From an uncultured Lachnospiraceae bacterium (GTDB taxonomy: Bacteria > Bacillota > Clostridia > Lachnospirales > Lachnospiraceae), in contig CANQDA010000013.1 in the NCBI GenBank assembly GCA_947591155.1, forward strand, positions 1 to 64,000: DNA of 64,000 nucleotides, written 5' to 3'. Under the pieces are notes generated by a model. It did not search any database, had not been told where the DNA came from, and worked only from the letters and a program-made list of their open reading frames with translations. The number at the start of each line of letters is the position of its first letter. Positions within the stretch are counted from its first letter, which is position 1. Made by a program: the position numbers and the translations under genes. Positions 15,409 to 23,740 of this stretch are shown here, one piece after another.

Positions 15409-16569
15409 ATGAATCAACGAATGAAATATTTACAGAACCATCCGTACAAAATAACACAGGGCGCAGACGGAAGGTGGTCTACCTATCTGCCTGAAAAACA
15501 GCTGGACGGTACAACGGTGAGGAGGAATGTCAAAAAACGTACCCGTGAGGAGTTGGAAGACGCGATTGTTGCATACTACAAGGAAGATGCAAAAAACCCA
15601 AGGATCGATCAGGTATTCAGAGAATGGAACGACCGCAGGTTACAACTTGAAAAGGTCAGCATGGCTACTTATGACCGGGATAATCGCTATTACAACAGGC
15701 ATTATAAAGAGCTCGGAAAGCGACGGATTAAATCACTGCGTGAAGGAGAGATCGTAGAGTTCCTTGAAGAGCAGATCTCAAAATATGAGCTGTCTGCGAA
15801 GGCATTCAGCGGTCTGCTTGGTGTTACGAAAGGATTCCTCAAATATGCGAAACGCAGGGGTCTTGTAACGTTTTCAATCACTGAAACGATTGCAGATATG
15901 GATTTGACGGACGCGTCCTTCCACAAGCAGATCAGACGGGAGGAGTCGGAGGTATTCAGCGAGGCGGAAACTTCTATTGTCATGAATTATCTGGCAGATC
16001 ACCCTGATATCTGGAACCTGGGTATATTGCTCTCGTTCGTGACAGGTTTAAGAGCTGGGGAACTCGCAGCAATAAAAAGAGAGGATCTCGGGGAATATTA
16101 CTTGAACGTCATGCGGACAGAGACATCTTATCACGATCCTAAGACAAAGAAAGTGCACTATGAGGTGAAGGATACCCCAAAGACAAAAGCCGGGATTCGA
16201 AGCGTAATAGTTCCGGACGGATATCTTTGGGTACTGGACAAGCTGCGTACAATGTGCTCTGATGGGGGCTACGTCTTCACCAATCGGAAGGGAAGAATGA
16301 CAACCAACTGTTTCCGAAATCGTTTGTACCGGATCTGTGATAAGCTCGGTATTCCCCGGCGATCTATGCATGATATCAGGCGCACATACGCGTCCCTCCT
16401 GATTGACTCCGGGAAAGTCGGACGAAAGATCGTTGAGACGCAGATGGGCCACACAGACATTTCGTGCACGGAGCGTCATTACCACAGGGATCGTCGATCT
16501 TTGGAGGAAAAGAGACGGATCATTAACGGAATACCTGAATTCCATACCTTGGAGAAGGATGCGATTTGA
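15409..16569 (+). CDS. Tyrosine integrase of the tRNA-Ala element
   Basis: This 386-residue integrase has a Tn916-type plan: an N-terminal arm-binding domain (about 8-60), a core-binding domain (65-165) and a catalytic domain. Catalytic residues are all visible: Arg215 (TGLRAGE), His321/Arg324 (HDIRRTYA), His348 (MGHTD) and Tyr358 (TERHYHRDR). It lies 84 bp from the att core in the tRNA-Ala 3' end, and TTGAAGAC arm repeats overlap its stop codon. It is therefore the best candidate for the enzyme that integrated the element. The ribosome site is weak. No excisionase gene was recognised next to it. Confidence 0.9.
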   Translation: MNQRMKYLQNHPYKITQGADGRWSTYLPEKQLDGTTVRRNVKKRTREELEDAIVAYYKEDAKNPRIDQVFREWNDRRLQLEKVSMATYDRDNRYYNRHYKELGKRRIKSLREGEIVEFLEEQISKYELSAKAFSGLLGVTKGFLKYAKRRGLVTFSITETIADMDLTDASFHKQIRREESEVFSEAETSIVMNYLADHPDIWNLGILLSFVTGLRAGELAAIKREDLGEYYLNVMRTETSYHDPKTKKVHYEVKDTPKTKAGIRSVIVPDGYLWVLDKLRTMCSDGGYVFTNRKGRMTTNCFRNRLYRICDKLGIPRRSMHDIRRTYASLLIDSGKVGRKIVETQMGHTDISCTERHYHRDRRSLEEKRRIINGIPEFHTLEKDAI

Positions 16570-16584
16570 AGACAGCTTGAAGAC
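16566..16584. other. Paired TTGAAGAC repeats, right arm
   Basis: Two TTGAAGAC copies (16566-16573 and 16577-16584) lie 11 bp apart start to start, overlapping the integrase stop and 69 bp inside the right att core. They mirror the left-end pair at 4496-4513. Confidence 0.55.
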
Positions 16585-16606
16585 AGAAGGCTTTTTTGAG
16601 AAATGT

Positions 16607-16644
16607 AAAAGCCGGAAACCCCCGTATTTACGGGACTTTCCGGC
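16607..16644 (-). terminator. Terminator of the tRNA-Ala/tRNA-Val transcript
   Basis: GCCGGAAA (16611-16618) pairs with TTTCCGGC (16637-16644), with an inner CCCGT/ACGGG stem. On the minus strand it is followed by TTTT. It lies inside the element, so the element brought a replacement terminator for the tRNA operon. Confidence 0.6.
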
Positions 16645-16652
16645 AGGGTAGT

Positions 16653-16674
16653 AGTGGAGATAGGGGGACTCGAA
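16653..16674. repeat. att direct repeat, right copy
   Basis: These 22 bases are identical to 4418-4439 and form the 3' end of the tRNA-Ala gene plus two bases beyond it. Integration therefore kept the tRNA intact. Confidence 0.85.
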
Positions 16675-16727
16675 CCCCTGACCTATGCGTTGCGAACGCA
16701 TCGCTCTCCCAACTGAGCTATATCCCC
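16655..16727 (-). tRNA. tRNA-Ala (anticodon CGC)
   Basis: A complete cloverleaf of 73 nt without encoded CCA reads on the minus strand: acceptor GGGGATA/TATCTCC, D-arm GCTCAGTTGGGAGAGC, anticodon stem ATGCG/CGCAT with loop TTCGCAA, and T-arm with GTTCGAGTC. The loop gives anticodon CGC, reading Ala GCG codons. It is co-transcribed after tRNA-Val and its 3' end is the attachment site. Confidence 0.92.
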
Positions 16728-16761
16728 AGAATGTGTGCCGGAGCCTTCCGGCACTTTTTGA

Positions 16762-16835
16762 TGGAAGCAAGGAGGCTCGAACTCCTGACCTCTCGCGTGT
16801 GAGGCGAACGCTCATCCCAGCTGAGCTATGCTTCC
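16762..16835 (-). tRNA. tRNA-Val (anticodon CAC)
   Basis: A 74-nt cloverleaf on the minus strand: acceptor GGAAGCA/TGCTTCC, D-arm GCTCAGCTGGGATGAGC, anticodon loop CTCACAC giving CAC for Val GUG codons, and T-arm GTTCGAGCC. It is first in the tRNA-Val/tRNA-Ala unit, 34 bp before tRNA-Ala. A GTGCCGG/CCGGCAC hairpin lies between the two genes. Confidence 0.92.
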
Positions 16836-16846
16836 CGAACAACTCT

Positions 16847-16874
16847 ATTATAATCATTTGGAGAAAAATTACAA
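16847..16874 (-). promoter_or_regulatory. tRNA operon promoter
   Basis: On the minus strand, TTGTAA (16869-16874) and TATAAT (16847-16852) are 16 nt apart, with the -10 box 11 bp before tRNA-Val. Confidence 0.65.
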
Positions 16875-16968
16875 CAAAAATTTTCATTTTTGGAAAAATA
16901 ATTTTCCGGGGACCGAGAAACAGCATGGAAAACAACAGAAAAAACGACATGAAAAACGGCGAATTCAG

Positions 16969-16998
16969 TTGACAATCGCAGGGGCGTGATGGTACGAT
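16969..16998 (+). promoter_or_regulatory. Promoter of the ybaK-like gene
   Basis: TTGACA (16969-16974) and TACGAT (16993-16998) are 18 nt apart, divergent from the tRNA promoter. Confidence 0.5.
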
Positions 16999-17124
16999 TA
17001 GCGGCGTGAAATCGATGTACGATGACCCATCGGACGATCCGCGAAACGGGATGGCCGGGGCTGAAAACCAGACGGCGAAGGTGAAGCGGACGACGGGACA
17101 AAAGAAAAGACAGAGGGTAAGAAT

Positions 17125-17595
17125 ATGGCGATTGAAGTGGTGAGAGAATATCTGAAGCAGTGGGGCGCGGACAAGAGGATCATCGAATTCCCGACCTCCA
17201 GCGCGACGGTGGAGCTGGCAGCGCAGGCGGCGGGCTGTGAGCCTGCGCGGATCGCGAAGACGCTTTCATTTCTGGTGGACGATCACGCGATCCTGATCGT
17301 GATGGCGGGCGACGTGAAGGTGGACAACGCAAAGTACAAGGCGCTGTTCCACACGAAGGCGAAGATGCTGAGCGCGGAGCAGGTGACGGAGATGATCGGC
17401 CACGCGGTCGGCGGCGTCTGTCCGTTCGGCGTGAAGGAGGGCGTGGAGGTCTATCTGGATGAGTCGATGAAGCGTTTTGAGACGGTCTTCCCGGCGGCCG
17501 GCAGCTCGAACAGCGCGATCGAAGTGACAATGGAGGAACTGGAGAAGTTCTCGGGCAGCGCGAAGTGGGTGGATGTGAGTAAGGCAGTGAACTGA
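17125..17595 (+). CDS. YbaK/EbsC-family aminoacyl-tRNA deacylase
   Basis: This 156-residue protein of the YbaK/ProX fold hydrolyses mischarged aminoacyl-tRNAs such as Cys-tRNAPro. The family pattern is seen: an N-terminal helix, TSSATVELAAQAAGCEPARIAKTL, the Lys-containing VKVDNAKYK, and the GHAVGGVCPFGVKEGVEVYLDES loop with the active-site GG. The exact substrate cannot be read. AGAGGGTAAGA precedes the ATG. It is the first core gene right of the tRNA pair. Confidence 0.85.
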   Translation: MAIEVVREYLKQWGADKRIIEFPTSSATVELAAQAAGCEPARIAKTLSFLVDDHAILIVMAGDVKVDNAKYKALFHTKAKMLSAEQVTEMIGHAVGGVCPFGVKEGVEVYLDESMKRFETVFPAAGSSNSAIEVTMEELEKFSGSAKWVDVSKAVN

Positions 17596-17730
17596 TCCTG
17601 TCCGTTCCGGCGATGCGGACCGGCTTTCCGAAAGTGGCGGGATCCGGGCAAAAATATTGGATATTATATTGTGCTTTGCGGTAAAATATAGTAAAATGTG
17701 GGATAAGTATGAAGAGAGGAGGCTTACTGT

Positions 17731-18171
17731 ATGGATATTAATCTGCAGGCCGTGACCTGGCTTGGAGTGTTCGTGGTCATGCTGATCGTCGAGGCGATCA
17801 CGCTGGGGCTGACGACGATCTGGTTCGCGGGAGGCGCGCTGGTGGCGTTTGGTCTCGCGATCGCGGGCGTGGATACGCTGCTTCAGATCGTTGCATTCTG
17901 TGTCGTGTCCGTAGTGCTGCTGATTGCCACGCGGCCGGCGGCGGTGCGTTGGCTCAACAAGGAGCGTGTCAGGACGAATGCGGAGAGTCTGGTGGGCGCG
18001 ACGGCGATCGTCACGGAGCCGGTTGACAATCTGGCGGGCAAGGGCCGGGTGCAGGTCAAGGGCCAGTCGTGGTCCGCGCGTGCAGTGGCCGACGACATAC
18101 AGATCGAAACGGGGAAACAGGTCAAAGTCACAAAGATCAGCGGGGTGAAGCTGATCGTGGAGGAGGTTTAA
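17731..18171 (+). CDS. NfeD-like membrane protein
   Basis: This 146-residue short-form NfeD has two or three membrane segments (about 8-28, 33-50 and 50-70) followed by a C-terminal OB-fold domain (about 88-146, with SLVGATAIVTEPVDNLAGKGRVQVKGQSW). Short NfeD proteins work with SPFH/stomatin partners in membrane microdomains, and the next gene, 2 bp downstream, is such a partner. GAGAGGAGG precedes the ATG. Confidence 0.85.
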   Translation: MDINLQAVTWLGVFVVMLIVEAITLGLTTIWFAGGALVAFGLAIAGVDTLLQIVAFCVVSVVLLIATRPAAVRWLNKERVRTNAESLVGATAIVTEPVDNLAGKGRVQVKGQSWSARAVADDIQIETGKQVKVTKISGVKLIVEEV

Positions 18172-18173
18172 AA

Positions 18174-19121
18174 ATGCCAAGTGCGACAATTCTTGTAATT
18201 ATTCTGGTCATTATTCTTTTGCTGGTGATCGCGAGCTGCGTGAAGATCGTTCCGCAGGCGCAGGCGTTTATCCTGGAGCGGCTCGGCGGTTATCAGACGA
18301 CATGGGATGTCGGGCTGCACTTCAAGCTCCCGCTCATCGACCGTGTGGCGAAGCGCGTGAACTTAAAGGAGCAGGTCGTCGATTTCGACCCGCAGCCGGT
18401 GATCACGAAGGATAACGTCACGATGCGGATCGACACGGTCGTGTTCTTCCAGATCACGGACCCGAAGCTGTTCACCTACGGCGTGGAGAATCCGATCATG
18501 GCGATCGAGAACCTGACGGCGACCACGCTGAGAAACATCATCGGCGATATGGAGCTCGATCAGACGCTGACCTCGCGTGAGGTGATCAACACGACGATGC
18601 GCTCGACGCTCGACGTCGCGACCGACCCGTGGGGCATCAAGGTAAACCGTGTGGAGTTGAAGAATATCCTGCCGCCGGCGCAGATCGTCGACGCGATGGA
18701 GAAGCAGATGAAGGCGGAGCGTGAGCGAAGGGAAGCGATCCTGAAGGCGGAAGGTGAGAAGAAGTCTTCAATCCTTGTGGCGGAAGGTAACAAGCAGTCG
18801 GCGATCCTGGATGCGGAGGCCGAGAAGCAGTCCGCTATCCTGCACGCGGAAGCCGAGAAAGAGCGCATGATCCGCGAGGCGGAAGGTCAGGCGGAGGCGA
18901 TCCTGAAGGTGCAGCAGGCGAAGGCCGAGGGTATCCGTCTGATCAAAGAAGCGGGGGCGGATCAGGCCGTCCTGACAATGAAGAGCTTCGAGACGCTTGA
19001 GAAGGTGGCGGACGGCAAGTCCACGAAGATCATCATCCCGTCCGAGCTGCAGAACGTGGCCGGGCTCGTGAGCGCGGTGACGGAGGTCGCGAAAGACGTG
19101 AAGGTTTCGAAAGACGCATAA
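18174..19121 (+). CDS. SPFH/band 7 (stomatin-like) protein
   Basis: This 315-residue protein has one N-terminal membrane segment (about 4-24), an SPFH domain (about 25-185, with [16 protein letters not shown] and [18 protein letters not shown]) and an Ala/Glu/Lys coiled-coil tail with several near-repeats of EAEKQSAIL. It should oligomerise at the membrane and organise microdomains together with the preceding NfeD protein. The ATG at 18174 has GGAGGAGG 7 nt upstream; the frame is open upstream inside nfeD but lacks such a site. Confidence 0.9.
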   Translation: MPSATILVIILVIILLLVIASCVKIVPQAQAFILERLGGYQTTWDVGLHFKLPLIDRVAKRVNLKEQVVDFDPQPVITKDNVTMRIDTVVFFQITDPKLFTYGVENPIMAIENLTATTLRNIIGDMELDQTLTSREVINTTMRSTLDVATDPWGIKVNRVELKNILPPAQIVDAMEKQMKAERERREAILKAEGEKKSSILVAEGNKQSAILDAEAEKQSAILHAEAEKERMIREAEGQAEAILKVQQAKAEGIRLIKEAGADQAVLTMKSFETLEKVADGKSTKIIIPSELQNVAGLVSAVTEVAKDVKVSKDA

Positions 19122-19221
19122 TCCGCGCGTAAGAGGACGCCGAAAATCCAAACGAATTTCCGGCTGGTCGTGTATGGCGGCAAGCTGTCAGCACAATAAA
19201 AGTATTTTGGGAGAGGATATT

Positions 19222-20226
19222 ATGAATCTGAAGGGCAGGAATTTTCTGACGCTTCGGGATTTCACGCCGGAGGAGATCACGTATTTCCTCGATCTGGCGG
19301 CGGATCTTAAGGCGAAGAAAAAAGCGGGGGAACTGACCCACTATTTCACGGGGAAGAACATTGCCCTGATCTTTGAGAAGACGAGCACGAGGACGCGCTG
19401 TTCATTCGAGGTGGCGGCGCACGATCTCGGCATGCATGTGACGTATCTGGATCCGAAGGGTTCGCAGATCGGCAAGAAGGAGAGTATCCGCGACACCGCG
19501 CGTGTGCTCGGGAGGATGTACGACGGCATCGAGTACCGCGGCTACGGGCAGAGCATTGTCGAGGAGTTGGCGAAGTACGCGGGCGTCCCGGTTTGGAACG
19601 GTTTGACGAACGAGTACCACCCGACGCAGATGCTGGCGGACTGCCTGACGATCCGGGAGCATTTGGGAGAGCTGAAAGGCAAGAGGCTGGCGTATTTCGG
19701 CGACGCGCGCTACAACATGGGCAACTCGCTGATGATCGTGTGCGCGAAGCTCGGCATGCACTTTGTGGCGTGCACGGCGAAGGAGTATTTCCCGGATCCG
19801 AAGCTCGTGGAGGCATGTCAGGAGTACGCGAAGGCGAGCGGTGGTTCCATCACGCTGACGGAGAGCGTCGAGGAGGGCGCGAAGGGCGCGGACGTGATCT
19901 ACACGGACGTCTGGGTGTCCATGGGCGAGCCGGACGAGGTCTGGGAGCAGAGGATCAAGGCGCTGCTGCCGTATCAGGTCAATGCGCGGGTGATGCAGCT
20001 GGCCGGGCCGAAGGCGATCTTCATGCACTGTTTGCCGGCGTTCCACGATCTCGAGACGACGATCGGGCAGCAGATCCACGAGAAGTTCGGACTCGACGCG
20101 ATGGAAGTAACGGACGAGGTCTTCGAGTCGGAGCAGTCGGTCGTCTTTGACGAGGCGGAGAACCGCATGCACACGATCAAGGCTGTGATTGCGGCAACGC
20201 TGGGATATGAGATCGGAGAGAAGTGA
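19222..20226 (+). CDS. argF: Ornithine carbamoyltransferase
   Basis: This 334-residue enzyme converts ornithine and carbamoyl phosphate to citrulline. The carbamoyl-phosphate site [12 protein letters not shown], the central [15 protein letters not shown] and the ornithine/active-site HCLPAFHD are all intact. The sequence cannot tell the anabolic ArgF role from the catabolic ArcB role; no arcA or arcC is adjacent, which favours biosynthesis. GGGAGAGG lies 6 nt before the ATG. Confidence 0.93.
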   Translation: MNLKGRNFLTLRDFTPEEITYFLDLAADLKAKKKAGELTHYFTGKNIALIFEKTSTRTRCSFEVAAHDLGMHVTYLDPKGSQIGKKESIRDTARVLGRMYDGIEYRGYGQSIVEELAKYAGVPVWNGLTNEYHPTQMLADCLTIREHLGELKGKRLAYFGDARYNMGNSLMIVCAKLGMHFVACTAKEYFPDPKLVEACQEYAKASGGSITLTESVEEGAKGADVIYTDVWVSMGEPDEVWEQRIKALLPYQVNARVMQLAGPKAIFMHCLPAFHDLETTIGQQIHEKFGLDAMEVTDEVFESEQSVVFDEAENRMHTIKAVIAATLGYEIGEK

Positions 20227-20381
20227 TAAGCGGCGATGCCAGACTGTGAAGTCGTCGGATAGTGGTTTCAGCGGCGTTGGAATTGCAGAAGAGAGAACCA
20301 CGTATGCGGTGATAAAGCGAGGGTTTCTGTTTGAGAAACATACGGACAGAACACTTGTGGTTTTGAGTGGAGAAATATGGA

Positions 20382-21362
20382 ATGAAATGCAGCGTACTGA
20401 CCGCGCTCGGCCGGACCGACGGGTTTGTGTCCGGGCAGGAGCTGTGCGACGAGCTTCAGGTGTCCCGCACGGCGGTCTGGAAAGTGATCAATCAATTGAA
20501 AGAAGAAGGCTATGAGATAGAATCCGTGCCCCGGAAGGGGTATCGGATTCTTCATCGTCCCGACCTCGTGACCGCGGAGGAAGTGGAGAGCCGCCTGCAG
20601 ACGAAGTGGGTCGGGCGGCCGGTCCGGTACTGTGCGGCGACTGACTCGACAAACAACGAGGCGCGGCGGCTGGCGGAAGCAGGCGCGCCGTCCGGGACGC
20701 TTGTGGTCGCGGAGGAGCAGAATCAGGGCAAAGGGCGCCGCGGGCGTTCGTGGGTGATGTCCCCGGGCAGCGCGGTTGCGATGACATTGCTTCTTCGCCC
20801 GGAGATCGCTCCGACGCGCGCGTCCATGCTGACGCTCGTGATGGGGATCGCCGTGGCGCGCGCCTGCAGAAGCTTTTGCGGCGTGGAGACGAAGATCAAG
20901 TGGCCGAACGACGTCGTGGCGGACGGGCGGAAGATCTGTGGCATCCTGACCGAGATGAGCAGCGAGATCGACTACATCAATTATCTCGTGATCGGCGCTG
21001 GGATCAACACTTACGTGCAGGATTTCCCGGAGGAGCTTGCACGGAAGGCCGTGTCGCTGCACGAGTTGACCGGCTCCCGGCCGGATCGCGCGGGGCTGAT
21101 CGCGGAGTGTATGCGGCAGTTCGAGCTCTGCTATGAGGAGTTTCTAAAGACGCAGGATATGAGCGGACTGCGGGACGAGTACAACGCGCTTCTGACCGGG
21201 ATCGGCGGGCGTGTGCGCGTGCTTGAGCCGGGCAATGAATATGACGGCGTCTCGGAGGGTGTCAACGAGCGAGGAGAGCTCCTCGTGTGCAGGGACGACG
21301 GAAAGGTCGAGGCGGTCTACGCCGGAGAAGTGTCGGTGCGGGGAATCTACGGATACGTGTGA
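20382..21362 (+). CDS. birA: Bifunctional biotin ligase/repressor BirA
   Basis: This product of about 326 residues attaches biotin to carboxylase carrier proteins and has an N-terminal winged helix-turn-helix (about 12-60, SGQELCDELQVSRTAVWKVINQL) for biotin-operon repression. The catalytic motif GKGRRGRSW and the KWPNDVV segment are present, followed by the C-terminal SH3-like domain. ATG 20382 with GGAGA 8 nt upstream is preferred; a GTG at 20367 would add five residues. No BioY or bio genes are in the window. Confidence 0.92.
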   Translation: MKCSVLTALGRTDGFVSGQELCDELQVSRTAVWKVINQLKEEGYEIESVPRKGYRILHRPDLVTAEEVESRLQTKWVGRPVRYCAATDSTNNEARRLAEAGAPSGTLVVAEEQNQGKGRRGRSWVMSPGSAVAMTLLLRPEIAPTRASMLTLVMGIAVARACRSFCGVETKIKWPNDVVADGRKICGILTEMSSEIDYINYLVIGAGINTYVQDFPEELARKAVSLHELTGSRPDRAGLIAECMRQFELCYEEFLKTQDMSGLRDEYNALLTGIGGRVRVLEPGNEYDGVSEGVNERGELLVCRDDGKVEAVYAGEVSVRGIYGYV

Positions 21363-21448
21363 AAACAGTGAGCCAGATGCCGCAGGCATGGAGCGGCCGT
21401 TTTCACACAGAGCAAAGATGACAAAAAGAGCAGCGGAGGTAACTTTGT

Positions 21449-21790
21449 ATGAGTGAAAATGCCACGGTCGTGCTCTGCGGCGCGAACGCATACGAGGAAA
21501 AGTATTATCTGAACGATGCTTTTGCAAATCTTCCGACGCAGATCAAGGAGGAGCTGCAGATCATGTGCGTACTGTTCACGCATGATGTCGGGGGAATCCT
21601 TTTGCTTGAGTTCGACGAGGACGGCGAGCTGCTGTTTCGGACGCAGGCGGCGCAGGACGACTATTCCTACGACGAGATCGGCGCGGAGCTGAAGATCAAG
21701 GAGCTGCAGCGCGAGAAGGAAGATTTGCTGCGTTCGCTGCAGCTGTACTATCAGGTGCTGACGAAAGGGATCGATTCGCTGGAGTTGTGA
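21449..21790 (+). CDS. DUF6145 family protein
   Basis: This 113-residue acidic protein matches the pattern I know as DUF6145 in Lachnospiraceae: VVLCGANAYEEKYYLNDAF, then IKEELQIMCVLFTHDVGGILLLEFDEDGEL, DDYSYDEIGAELKIKELQ and a helical tail. Function is unknown. It sits between birA and dusB, an ordinary core position, and GGAGG precedes the ATG. Confidence 0.72.
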   Translation: MSENATVVLCGANAYEEKYYLNDAFANLPTQIKEELQIMCVLFTHDVGGILLLEFDEDGELLFRTQAAQDDYSYDEIGAELKIKELQREKEDLLRSLQLYYQVLTKGIDSLEL

Positions 21791-21945
21791 GGCTTAAAAG
21801 ACTTATACTGCCGATTCTGTGAGAGCAACCGGAGGAGAAGGCAGAGAGATGGTCAAATAAAACAAGCGAAAAAGAACCAAAAGAACAGCTGGAAAAACAG
21901 CGCAGGGGCCGTGACTTGAGTTTTCGCGAAGACAGGGATAGAAAA

Positions 21946-22920
21946 GTGGAAAATAAGATCAGAAAACTGAGAATCGGAAACGTGATTCTGGACAATAATA
22001 TCATACTGGCGCCGATGGCAGGGGTATCCGACCTGCCATTTCGCTTACTCTGCCGGGAACAGGGCGCGGGACTGGTCTGCACGGAGATGATCAGCGCGAA
22101 GGCGATCTCTTTCGGCAACAAAAACACTGCCGCGCTGATGGAGACGACGCCCGACGAGCGGCCGGTCTCACTGCAGCTTTTCGGCTCCGACCCGGATATA
22201 ATCAGCCGGATGGCCGCATATATTGAAGAGCAAGCGTTTGACATTCTGGACATCAACATGGGCTGCCCGGTGCCGAAGGTGGCCGGGAACGGCGAGGGTT
22301 CCGCGCTGATGCGCGATCCGAAGTGCGTGGAGGAGATCGTCAAAAAGACGGCGCGCGCGACGAAGAAGCCGGTGACGGTCAAGATCCGGAAGGGTTTTTC
22401 GGAGGGCGAGGTCAACGCGGTGGAGATCGCGCGGATCGCGGAGGCTTCCGGGGCGGCGGCGGTTGCGGTGCACGGAAGGACGAGAGAACAGTATTATTCC
22501 GGCAAGGCAGATTGGGACATCATCCGGCAGGTGAAGGACGCGGTGCGCATTCCCGTGATCGGCAACGGCGACGTGAACTCAGCGCAGAGGGCGAAGCAGA
22601 TGCTTGAGGAGACGGGCTGCGACGCGGTAATGGTCGGGCGGGCCGCGCGCGGCAACCCCTGGATCTTTCGGGAGATCCGGCAGTATCTCGAGACCGGAGA
22701 GATTCCGGAACGCCCGTCGCGCGAGGAGATTCGGCGCATGATGTTGCGGCACGCCCGGATGCAGATCGAGCACAAGGGCGAGTATATCGGCATCCGCGAA
22801 ATGCGCAAGCACATTTCCTGGTACACGGCGGGTTATCCGAATTCCGCGAAGCTGCGCGGGGAGATCAATCTGGTGGAGTCGTATGAGGAGTTGGAGCGGC
22901 TGCTTATGGAGCGTTTTTGA
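21946..22920 (+). CDS. dusB: tRNA-dihydrouridine synthase
   Basis: This FMN-dependent enzyme of about 324 residues reduces specific uridines in the tRNA D-loop. The family marks are APMAGVSDLPFRLLCREQGAG near the start, DINMGCPVPKVAGNGEGSALM with the catalytic Cys, VHGRTREQYYSG, and the FMN-phosphate motif MVGRAARGNPWIF. The length and C-terminal helical domain fit the DusB branch. GTG 21946 with AGGGA 7 nt upstream is preferred; a TTG at 21916 is an alternative start. Confidence 0.9.
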   Translation: MENKIRKLRIGNVILDNNIILAPMAGVSDLPFRLLCREQGAGLVCTEMISAKAISFGNKNTAALMETTPDERPVSLQLFGSDPDIISRMAAYIEEQAFDILDINMGCPVPKVAGNGEGSALMRDPKCVEEIVKKTARATKKPVTVKIRKGFSEGEVNAVEIARIAEASGAAAVAVHGRTREQYYSGKADWDIIRQVKDAVRIPVIGNGDVNSAQRAKQMLEETGCDAVMVGRAARGNPWIFREIRQYLETGEIPERPSREEIRRMMLRHARMQIEHKGEYIGIREMRKHISWYTAGYPNSAKLRGEINLVESYEELERLLMERF

Positions 22921-22993
22921 AAACGGAAAATTGCAAGGATAATTTTCGGTCAAATCTGGAACTGTGACGGCAATTTGAGAGAGTCCGTTTTCC

Positions 22994-23022
22994 TTGACAA
23001 AAGATAGTGAATCGGCTATAAT
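22994..23022 (+). promoter_or_regulatory. Promoter of greA-lysS
   Basis: Consensus TTGACA (22994-22999) and TATAAT (23017-23022) are separated by 17 nt, one of the strongest promoters in the window, about 90 bp before greA. Confidence 0.8.
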
Positions 23023-23113
23023 TACGTGATTACTGAGGACGGACAAAAGAAGACATATGACCGGCAAAAGACGGACATCGAGTAATATTAAGTAAGAAGG
23101 GTGTTGATTTGTA

Positions 23114-23596
23114 ATGGAAGAAAAAAAGAGACTGTTGACTTACACGGGACTGAAGAAACTGGAGGATGAGCTGCATGATCTGAAAGTAAACAGGCGCAAG
23201 CAGGTGGCGGACAAGATCAAAGAGGCCAGAGAGCAGGGTGATCTCTCGGAGAACGCGGAGTACGACGCTGCGAAGGACGAGCAGCGCGATATCGAGGCCC
23301 GCATCGAGGAGATCGAAAAGATTCTCAAGAACGCCGAGGTCGTCGTCGAGGACGAGGTGGACGTAGGAAAGATCAACGTCGGCTGCACGGTCAAGGTGTA
23401 CGATGAGGAGTTCGAGGAGGAGATCGAGTTTATGATCGTCGGCTCTTCCGAGGCGAACAGTCTGGAAGGAAAGATTTCGAACGAGTCGCCGGTCGGCAAG
23501 GCGCTGATCGGGCACAGCGTCGGGGATGAGGTGTCCGTGGAGACGCAGGCCGGTTCGATTGAATATAAAGTGTTGGAGATCCAGAGGTCGATCTGA
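23114..23596 (+). CDS. greA: Transcription elongation factor GreA
   Basis: This 160-residue factor stimulates cleavage of backtracked RNA in the polymerase secondary channel. The N-terminal antiparallel coiled coil (to about residue 78) has the acidic tip region EQGDLSENAEYDAAKDEQ, and the C-terminal FKBP-like domain ends with SPVGKALIGHSVGDEV. Length and order are typical. It is followed after 144 bp by lysS, a common neighbour pair in Clostridia. Confidence 0.96.
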   Translation: MEEKKRLLTYTGLKKLEDELHDLKVNRRKQVADKIKEAREQGDLSENAEYDAAKDEQRDIEARIEEIEKILKNAEVVVEDEVDVGKINVGCTVKVYDEEFEEEIEFMIVGSSEANSLEGKISNESPVGKALIGHSVGDEVSVETQAGSIEYKVLEIQRSI

Positions 23597-23740
23597 GAGA
23601 ACCATATGGATGGTTAGGTTGGATCGGAATGATCGGCCGGGACCGAATCAGATAGAAAATGTAAGCCGCAGAGAAACGAGCGGATCGGACACAATAATGG
23701 CGCCGCATGAGATTGCGGATGGAAGAAAGGGAGAGAAAAC

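Larger units (their letters stand above)
4418..16674. mobile_element. Integrative element in tRNA-Ala(CGC)
   Basis: The element is bounded by a 22-bp direct repeat of the tRNA-Ala 3' end, with a tyrosine integrase at the tRNA-proximal right end. Paired TTGAAGAC repeats 60-90 bp inside each end look like arm-type integrase sites. The cargo includes two small DUF4160-type genes, a serine recombinase, two further tyrosine recombinases, a Rep-like gene, a CAP-domain exported protein, a type I toxin-antitoxin locus, DUF5688 and RadC-like proteins. No relaxase, coupling ATPase or secretion genes were recognised, so it is either mobilised by another element or decayed. Excision and current activity are not shown by the sequence. 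Confidence 0.82.
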
